Source: Patescibacteria group bacterium | GTDB taxonomy: Bacteria > Patescibacteriota > Minisyncoccia > Phycocordibacterales > PALSA-1337 | NCBI GenBank assembly: GCA_028864955.1 | Contig: JAGWLE010000018.1 | Location: forward strand, 1-10,948 | Length of the DNA: 10,948 nt | Direction of reading: 5' to 3' | Part shown: piece by piece, positions 6,268-10,948 of the stretch | Position numbering within the stretch: the first letter of the stretch is position 1 | Layout: each line of letters begins with the position of its first letter | Program-made: the position numbers and the translations under genes | Notes under the pieces: generated by a model | The model's database searches: none | What the model was told of the DNA's origin: nothing | What the model saw: only the letters and a program-made list of their open reading frames with translations

Positions 6268-8643
6268 ATGAATCCAGATATATCCGCGCCCGCGACATCG
6301 ACGCCGCCTCGCAGTCGTCTCGAATCGGTCGCATTCTATATTCTTCTCGCCAGCGTCTTTCTGGCGCCTTTGGCCTTTTGGTCATCTGCCTATGTCGCCC
6401 TCGACCTCATCAAGACGGTTGTGATCATTCTCGGCACCTTATCGGCGGCTATTCTCATTCTGGTGACATTGATCCAGAAGCGCCGTCTAGTTCTGCCGCC
6501 AAAGCATATCTTCTATAGCGGTCTGTTGCTGGCCTTCTCAATGCTCGTGTCCGCCGCCTTGAGCATCCATTTCATGAAATCGCTCATCGGCCAAGGTTTC
6601 GAAGTTGGTACAGCCGGCTTTCTGCTGGCGCTTTTCGTAGCCGGTTTGGTTTCATTCTGGCTGGTCCAGAGAAAGGCCGAGCGGTCACTGGTTATCTATG
6701 CGGCCATGGCGTCCGCCTACGTTATTCTGGCGATCTTTCAGGCCTTGCGTTTTGCATTTGGCGCCAGCTTCGCTTCGCTCGGCATCCTGAACACGGTAGC
6801 TTCGTCGGTCGTGGGCAACTGGAGCAGCTTTGGCTATTACTCCGGTTTCATGTTGGTACTGACGCTCTCGGCGCTTTTCTTCCTGAAATTGTCCCGCCGC
6901 ATGCAGATCGTTTACGGGGCGATCGGCTTGATTGCGGCGGCTGGAATCTTTGCCGTCAATCTACATGTCATTTGGCTTTTGGTCGCTCTTGTCCTCCTGG
7001 GGATGTGCGCCGTCATGACCTCGCGCCGTCCGCGGGCAGGCGCCGGCATCGCGTCCTGGCTCAAACGTCTGGCCTGGACTCCGCTTGTTCTGGCCGCCAT
7101 CTCGCTGGCCCTATTTTCACGCCAAGCGGCGTGGTCAGCACCGATCCTGAATGCCCATAACGCGGCAAATGCCGAAGTCGCTCTGCCATGGCAAATGACG
7201 CTCGATGTGGTCGCCGGCGCCATCAAGAATTATCCGCTCTTTGGTATCGGTCCAAATCATTTCACGCAAGCGTACTTGGTGTACAAGCCGGCCGGCGTCA
7301 ATGAGACAAATGCCTGGGGCATCGAATTTGGCACCGGTTTTGGCCTGTTGCCGACACTAGTAGCCGCACAGGGTTTGGTTGGGTCGGTGCTCTGGATCTT
7401 ATTCCTGGTATTCATCGGCATGGCCATTGTTCGCACCATGCGGCGTTTGCCGGATGATCCGGGGGCGCGGTTTACGGCAGTTTCCGCGGCCGCGGGCACC
7501 TCATTTCTCTGGCTAGCAAGCATATTCTTTGTGCCGGCTCACGCCGTACTCTTTCTGACCGCGCTCTCGACGGGCATATTCATGGCTATAGCCGTCTCTA
7601 GCGGCGCTGAGAAAGCCTTTGAAGTCGCGCCGGCTATGGGCTCACGCTGCTACAAATTCATGCCTTCGATCGTGGCATTCTTCATCGTCATAGCTGCCGT
7701 TTGGGGTCTGATGTACGTCAAACGCACCGCGGCGCTGGCATATTTCTCCGCCGGCGTCAGTCAGTTGACCTCCGGTGCCAACGTCGATGCCGCCGACGCT
7801 GATTTCAGCCGAGCGCTCAGCATCGATACATCCGATGTTTATTGGCAGGCAAAGGCGGAAGCCGCCCTCTCGAAGGCCGCGCACCTCTCCCAGTCGGGCA
7901 GTAACGCGACGACGACGGCCGCTGTTCAGGCGTTGGTTACTACCGCGCTTTCCGATGCACAACATGCCATTGCCTATGATCCAACCAATTATTACAACTA
8001 TGTTTCGCTGGCTCGCGCCTCTGAATCAGCTTCCAGTCTGGGCATGTCAGGCGCCTACGACCGCGCCATCAGTGCGTATAACTCGGCGATCAGCGAAAAT
8101 CCTTCGAATCCCTCGCTGTATCTGGCCCTGTCAAGGTTCCAAGCAAATAACAATAAGCTCGATGACGCTCTGCGTTCGGTCGGGGCCGCCCTGCGCGTCA
8201 AGACAAACTATCTCGATGCCGTCTTTTTGCTCTCGCAAATAGACGCCGCCAAAGGAAATCTGCCCGAAGCTATCACGGCCGCGCAATATGCCGTGACCAT
8301 CGACCCGACGAACCCTCTGCTGTACTTCCAACTCGGGCTGCTCGATTACAATGCCAAGGACTACGCCGGCGCGGCCGCCGCCCTCGGCCAGGCTGTCAAG
8401 ATCCAGCCCGACTATGCCAACGCTCAGTACTTCCTCGGTCTGGCTGATGCTCGCCTCGGCAATATCGCCGATGCTATCAGCCAGTTTGCGGCTATCAGTC
8501 AAACGAACCCCGATAACCGGGAAGTCAGCCTGATCCTGGCGAATCTGAAGGCCGGCAAGCCGATCTTTGCCGATGCCGTGCCGCCGGTGACGCCGTCGCC
8601 GGAGACGCGCCAGTCTCTCCCCATAAACGAAAAGCAAAAGTAG
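6268..8643 (+). CDS. O-antigen ligase/polymerase-like membrane protein with C-terminal TPR repeats
   Basis: A 791-residue protein in two parts. Residues 20-486 hold about ten to twelve membrane helices, with an extracytoplasmic loop near 285-360 containing NYPLFGIGPNHF (321-332), the GxGP signature of the O-antigen ligase/polymerase superfamily. Residues 487-760 are a tetratricopeptide solenoid, with four clear 34-residue units at about 615-648, 649-682, 683-716 and 717-750 and weaker ones before. A proline-rich polar tail ends the chain. The family joins or polymerises lipid-linked glycans on the outer face of the membrane. The His-Asn that follows the GxGP loop in canonical ligases is replaced by Phe358-Gly359, so catalytic activity or substrate is uncertain. 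The TPR part may recruit partners. The gene follows rnpB with its own promoter, and murJ begins 18 bases after its stop. No Shine-Dalgarno sequence is visible. Confidence 0.82.
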   Translation: MNPDISAPATSTPPRSRLESVAFYILLASVFLAPLAFWSSAYVALDLIKTVVIILGTLSAAILILVTLIQKRRLVLPPKHIFYSGLLLAFSMLVSAALSIHFMKSLIGQGFEVGTAGFLLALFVAGLVSFWLVQRKAERSLVIYAAMASAYVILAIFQALRFAFGASFASLGILNTVASSVVGNWSSFGYYSGFMLVLTLSALFFLKLSRRMQIVYGAIGLIAAAGIFAVNLHVIWLLVALVLLGMCAVMTSRRPRAGAGIASWLKRLAWTPLVLAAISLALFSRQAAWSAPILNAHNAANAEVALPWQMTLDVVAGAIKNYPLFGIGPNHFTQAYLVYKPAGVNETNAWGIEFGTGFGLLPTLVAAQGLVGSVLWILFLVFIGMAIVRTMRRLPDDPGARFTAVSAAAGTSFLWLASIFFVPAHAVLFLTALSTGIFMAIAVSSGAEKAFEVAPAMGSRCYKFMPSIVAFFIVIAAVWGLMYVKRTAALAYFSAGVSQLTSGANVDAADADFSRALSIDTSDVYWQAKAEAALSKAAHLSQSGSNATTTAAVQALVTTALSDAQHAIAYDPTNYYNYVSLARASESASSLGMSGAYDRAISAYNSAISENPSNPSLYLALSRFQANNNKLDDALRSVGAALRVKTNYLDAVFLLSQIDAAKGNLPEAITAAQYAVTIDPTNPLLYFQLGLLDYNAKDYAGAAAALGQAVKIQPDYANAQYFLGLADARLGNIADAISQFAAISQTNPDNREVSLILANLKAGKPIFADAVPPVTPSPETRQSLPINEKQK

Positions 8644-8652
8644 TGCTAAAAT
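8644..8652 (+). promoter_or_regulatory. Possible extended -10 promoter giving leaderless murJ mRNA
   Basis: TGC followed by TAAAAT starts right after the stop of the polymerase-like gene. A start 7 bases downstream falls near 8659, three bases before the murJ ATG. No -35 is evident. Read-through from the upstream gene is also possible, since no terminator separates them. Confidence 0.42.
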
Positions 8653-8661
8653 AATCCGCAC

Positions 8662-10341
8662 ATGGTAAAGAGGTGGTTCACCTTCATCGGACAGGAAATA
8701 CGCGGTCTCCATGAGGCCGCGTATCTCTTGGGCGTTTTTGCCGGTCTGTCGCTCATCCTCGCCCTTGTCCGGGACAAGCTCCTGGCTTTCACGTTTGGCG
8801 CCGGCCGCGCGCTAGACATCTACTATGCCGCTTTCCGCATTCCCGATCTTATTTTTGCGACTGTCGGTTCCTTGGTTTCAGCCTCAATTCTTTTGCCGTA
8901 TTTCATTGAACGGTTCGAGTCATCGCATGAAAGAGGTGCGCAATTTTCTGATGCCATATTCACTGTCTTCTTTGGAGCCATGACGGTGACCGCCGCCGTC
9001 GTTTTTATCATCGCCCCCTACCTCGTGCCGTTAGCGATTCCCGGGTTTGCGCATGATCCGGCTTTGCCGGAACTTATTCTGTCGATGCGTATCATGCTCT
9101 TGTCGCCATTCTTTCTAGGGCTGTCAAATTTGTTCTCAAGCCTGACACAGATGCATCATCGCTTCCTGGTGTATGCTGCTTCGCCCGTGGTCTACAATGC
9201 CGGCATCATCATCGGCGTGCTTGCGGGATATCCGGTGATGGGCGTGCCGGGTCTGGCGGTCGGCGTGGCCATCGGCGCCTTCCTGCACATGGGCATCCAG
9301 TTGCCGTTCCTTCTCCATGAAAAGCTCACACCGCGCTTTACGCGGCGCATTCACTGGACAGACATACGGAAAATCGTGCTGACCAGTCTGCCGCGCACGA
9401 TCACGCTCTCGGCAAACCAGCTGGCATCGTTCGCCTTGATCTCGCTGGCTTCTCTGATGTCCGTTGGTTCGATTTCGGTCTTTAATTTTGCCTTCAATCT
9501 GCAGTCGGTGCCGCTGACGCTTATCGGCGCCAGTTATTCTTCGGCCGTCTTTCCGACATTATCCCGCATGCTCTTCAAGGGCAATATTGCCGAGTTCAAG
9601 GTCAAGATGATCGCTTCGGCCCAGCACATCATATTCTGGTCGATGCCTCTGACCGTTCTCTTCGTCGTCTTGCGCGCCCAGATCGTGCGTACGGTCTTGG
9701 GCGCCGGCAAATTTGACTGGGCGGATACGCGCCTGACGGCGGCCACCTTGGCGCTCTTCACTATCTCGACCATTGGCCAGTCGCTGATCGTGCTTTTCGT
9801 GCGTTCATTTTATGCCGAGGGCAAGACGGCGCGGCCGCTCCTGATCAACGCCATTTCGGCTTCGATCATTGTCGCCGCCGGTTATCTCCTGGACAAGGCT
9901 TTCTTCGCGTATCCGCTATTCCGGTATTTTCTCGAGGATCTCCTGAAGATCGACGGGCAGGTGGGTACCAGTGTCATCGTCCTGGCGCTCGCCTACACGA
10001 TCGGCGTGATCGTCAATACCTTCCTTCATTGGTGGGTCTACGAGAGGGTATACCACGGCTTTACCAAGCCGGTATTTGCCACGTTCTTCCAGACATTCGC
10101 GGCGTCCGTGATCATGGGCTACGCGGCGTATCTCTCGTTGCAGATATTCGCGGTGGTTTTCCCGTTGAGCAGGGTCTGGGGAGTATTTCTACAGGGATTT
10201 TGTTCGGCAATCATCGGCATCATCGTGCTTATCCTGATGCTCATCGTGCTCCGCAACGAACAACTCGTCGATGTCTGGCGCACGCTGCACAGGAAGATCT
10301 GGAAGGCGCCGGTGCCGCCGGCGGAAATGGAGCACATGTGA
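8662..10341 (+). CDS. murJ: Lipid II flippase MurJ (MviN)
   Basis: A 559-residue MOP-superfamily flippase with about 14 membrane helices that moves lipid II to the outer face of the membrane for peptidoglycan synthesis. Family features include VRDKLLAFTFGAGRALDIYYAAFRIPDLIF (36-65) with R37, D52 and R59 at positions matching the essential charged residues of E. coli MurJ, LLPYF (77-81), NFAFNLQSVPLTLIGASYSSAVFPTLSR (275-302) and RSFYAEGKTARPL (381-393). It is about 50 residues longer than E. coli MurJ, with the extra length mainly around 410-435 and in the cytoplasmic tail (530-559). The usual FAEG after the RxPxLxR segment is replaced by TVGSLVSAS. It lies directly behind the polymerase-like gene, so an envelope operon is likely. 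Confidence 0.93.
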   Translation: MVKRWFTFIGQEIRGLHEAAYLLGVFAGLSLILALVRDKLLAFTFGAGRALDIYYAAFRIPDLIFATVGSLVSASILLPYFIERFESSHERGAQFSDAIFTVFFGAMTVTAAVVFIIAPYLVPLAIPGFAHDPALPELILSMRIMLLSPFFLGLSNLFSSLTQMHHRFLVYAASPVVYNAGIIIGVLAGYPVMGVPGLAVGVAIGAFLHMGIQLPFLLHEKLTPRFTRRIHWTDIRKIVLTSLPRTITLSANQLASFALISLASLMSVGSISVFNFAFNLQSVPLTLIGASYSSAVFPTLSRMLFKGNIAEFKVKMIASAQHIIFWSMPLTVLFVVLRAQIVRTVLGAGKFDWADTRLTAATLALFTISTIGQSLIVLFVRSFYAEGKTARPLLINAISASIIVAAGYLLDKAFFAYPLFRYFLEDLLKIDGQVGTSVIVLALAYTIGVIVNTFLHWWVYERVYHGFTKPVFATFFQTFAASVIMGYAAYLSLQIFAVVFPLSRVWGVFLQGFCSAIIGIIVLILMLIVLRNEQLVDVWRTLHRKIWKAPVPPAEMEHM

Positions 10342-10351
10342 TATACGCACG

Positions 10352-10379
10352 TTGCGTAGGTATATCAGTCTGCTATATT
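10352..10379 (+). promoter_or_regulatory. Promoter giving leaderless lepA mRNA
   Basis: TGC then TATATT (10374-10379) is an extended -10 box, with TTGCGT (10352-10357) sixteen bases upstream as a partial -35. A start 7 bases after the box falls at about 10386, immediately before the ATG at 10387, so the transcript would be essentially leaderless. There is no Shine-Dalgarno sequence, which agrees. Confidence 0.5.
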
Positions 10380-10386
10380 CAAGTGC

Positions 10387-10948
10387 ATGAATTCCGCAGA
10401 TGCCCAGAATTCCGAGCATATCCGCAATTTTTCCATTATCGCCCACATCGATCATGGCAAGTCGACGCTGGCTGACCGCATGCTCGAGATCACCGGTACG
10501 ATCGAAAAACGCAAGATGCAGGAGCAGGTTCTCGATTCGATGGAACTCGAACGGGAGCGCGGCATAACGATCAAGATGCAGCCGGTGCGCATGGAGTGGT
10601 CATTGGGCAATACGGCTGCGTCCGTTTGGCGAAGCATGTCCGCCGAGGAGTCTGCGAGCGAGGGAAAGCGGGCGCAGCCACAAGGACGCACATATACCCT
10701 CAACCTCATCGACACGCCCGGCCATATCGATTTTTCCTACGAAGTTTCGCGCTCGCTCAAAGCCGTCGAGGGTTCGATTCTCCTCGTCGATGCCACCCAA
10801 GGCGTGCAGGCGCAAACGCTGACGACGTTGACCATGGCTCGCGAAGCCGGACTGATCATCATTCCGGTTGTCTCCAAGATCGATTCGCCCTTGGCCCGGA
10901 CGGATGAGGTCGTCGGTGAAGTCTGCCAGCTCCTCAGTCTGCCGGCGT
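10387..10948 (+). CDS. lepA: Elongation factor 4 (LepA), N-terminal part
   Basis: The first 187 residues of the ribosome-binding GTPase EF4, which acts on stalled or pre-initiation ribosomes; the gene runs off the right edge. The G1 motif AHIDHGKST (19-27), switch I ERERGITIK (55-63), G3 DTPGH (109-113) and the LepA-typical IDFSYEVSRSL and QAQTL are present. Two features are odd. Between RMEW (68-71) and YTLNLIDTPGH (103-113) there are 31 residues where E. coli LepA has about 7, an insertion of about 24 that coincides with a palindromic DNA segment. The G4 motif NKxD reads SKID (163-166). Everything else is conserved, so the gene looks functional. It is probably transcribed from its own leaderless promoter 45 bases after murJ. 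Confidence 0.95.
   Translation, partial: MNSADAQNSEHIRNFSIIAHIDHGKSTLADRMLEITGTIEKRKMQEQVLDSMELERERGITIKMQPVRMEWSLGNTAASVWRSMSAEESASEGKRAQPQGRTYTLNLIDTPGHIDFSYEVSRSLKAVEGSILLVDATQGVQAQTLTTLTMAREAGLIIIPVVSKIDSPLARTDEVVGEVCQLLSLPA
10614..10679 (+). repeat. Palindrome-shaped in-frame insertion within lepA
   Basis: Bases 10614-10627 pair with 10666-10679 as a 14-pair stem (GGCTGCG with CGCAGCC is perfect; two G-T pairs further in). Inside it GGCG (10628-10631) and CGCC (10641-10644) form a second hairpin. An alternative pairing is GCGTCC (10618-10623) with GGACGC (10684-10689). The 66-base segment is a multiple of three, has no stop in the lepA frame and encodes most of the extra residues relative to E. 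coli LepA. The shape recalls palindromic elements that insert into genes in Rickettsia; whether this is a dispersed repeat here cannot be told from one copy. Confidence 0.42.

Noticed and set aside
8131..8712. Minus-strand open frame of 193 codons opposite the TPR region and start of murJ
   Set aside because: The repetitive TPR coding sequence keeps the antisense frame open; the product shows no recognisable domain.
1..10948. CRISPR arrays, tRNA genes, transposons, phage or defence genes
   Set aside because: No regularly spaced repeats, cloverleaf sequences, transposase, integrase or toxin-antitoxin-like genes were seen. The only gap over 300 bases between protein genes (5717-6267) is filled by rnpB with its promoter and terminator.

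Overview
The window looks like a piece of a Candidate Phyla Radiation genome, most probably Parcubacteria-like; this is an inference from gene content, not a proof. It has about half G+C, compact gene packing and TGA used as a normal stop. The gene set is one I associate with that group: a divergent F420-ligase-like protein, a B12-dependent ribonucleotide reductase, an O-antigen-polymerase-like membrane protein with a TPR tail, MurJ and LepA. None of the starts has a convincing Shine-Dalgarno sequence. Several genes are instead preceded by an extended -10 box (TGnTAnnnT) only 7-18 bases before the ATG, as expected for leaderless or nearly leaderless mRNAs.

Layout. 1-119: C-terminal end of an unidentified protein. 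135-824 (+): CofE-like gamma-glutamyl ligase family protein. 796-2067 (-): DegT/DnrJ/EryC1 aminotransferase, overlapping its convergent neighbour by 29 bases. 2095-2505 (-): DUF1761 membrane protein, forming a two-gene unit with the aminotransferase. 2506-2548: a tight divergent promoter region. 2549-2707 (+): a 52-residue membrane protein. 2724-3212 (+): DUF192 protein with an N-terminal membrane anchor. 3213-3394: regulatory gap with a perfect DnaA box and a GC hairpin next to the next start. 3395-5716 (+): adenosylcobalamin-dependent ribonucleotide reductase with an ATP-cone. 5741-6199: RNase P RNA gene with a clear promoter and a perfect 12-bp terminator. 6268-8643 (+): O-antigen-polymerase-like/TPR protein. 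8662-10341 (+): lipid II flippase MurJ. 10387 to the window end (+): LepA/EF4, truncated by the window.

The genes serve mostly housekeeping roles: dNTP supply (nrdJ), tRNA 5' processing (rnpB), translation (lepA) and cell-envelope building (murJ, the polymerase-like/TPR protein, possibly the aminotransferase). I found no defence system, CRISPR array, transposase, integrase or tRNA. The most unusual points are a palindrome-shaped in-frame insertion in the LepA GTPase domain, a non-canonical SKID in place of NKID in the same protein, and the genome-style use of leaderless promoters with no Shine-Dalgarno sequences.
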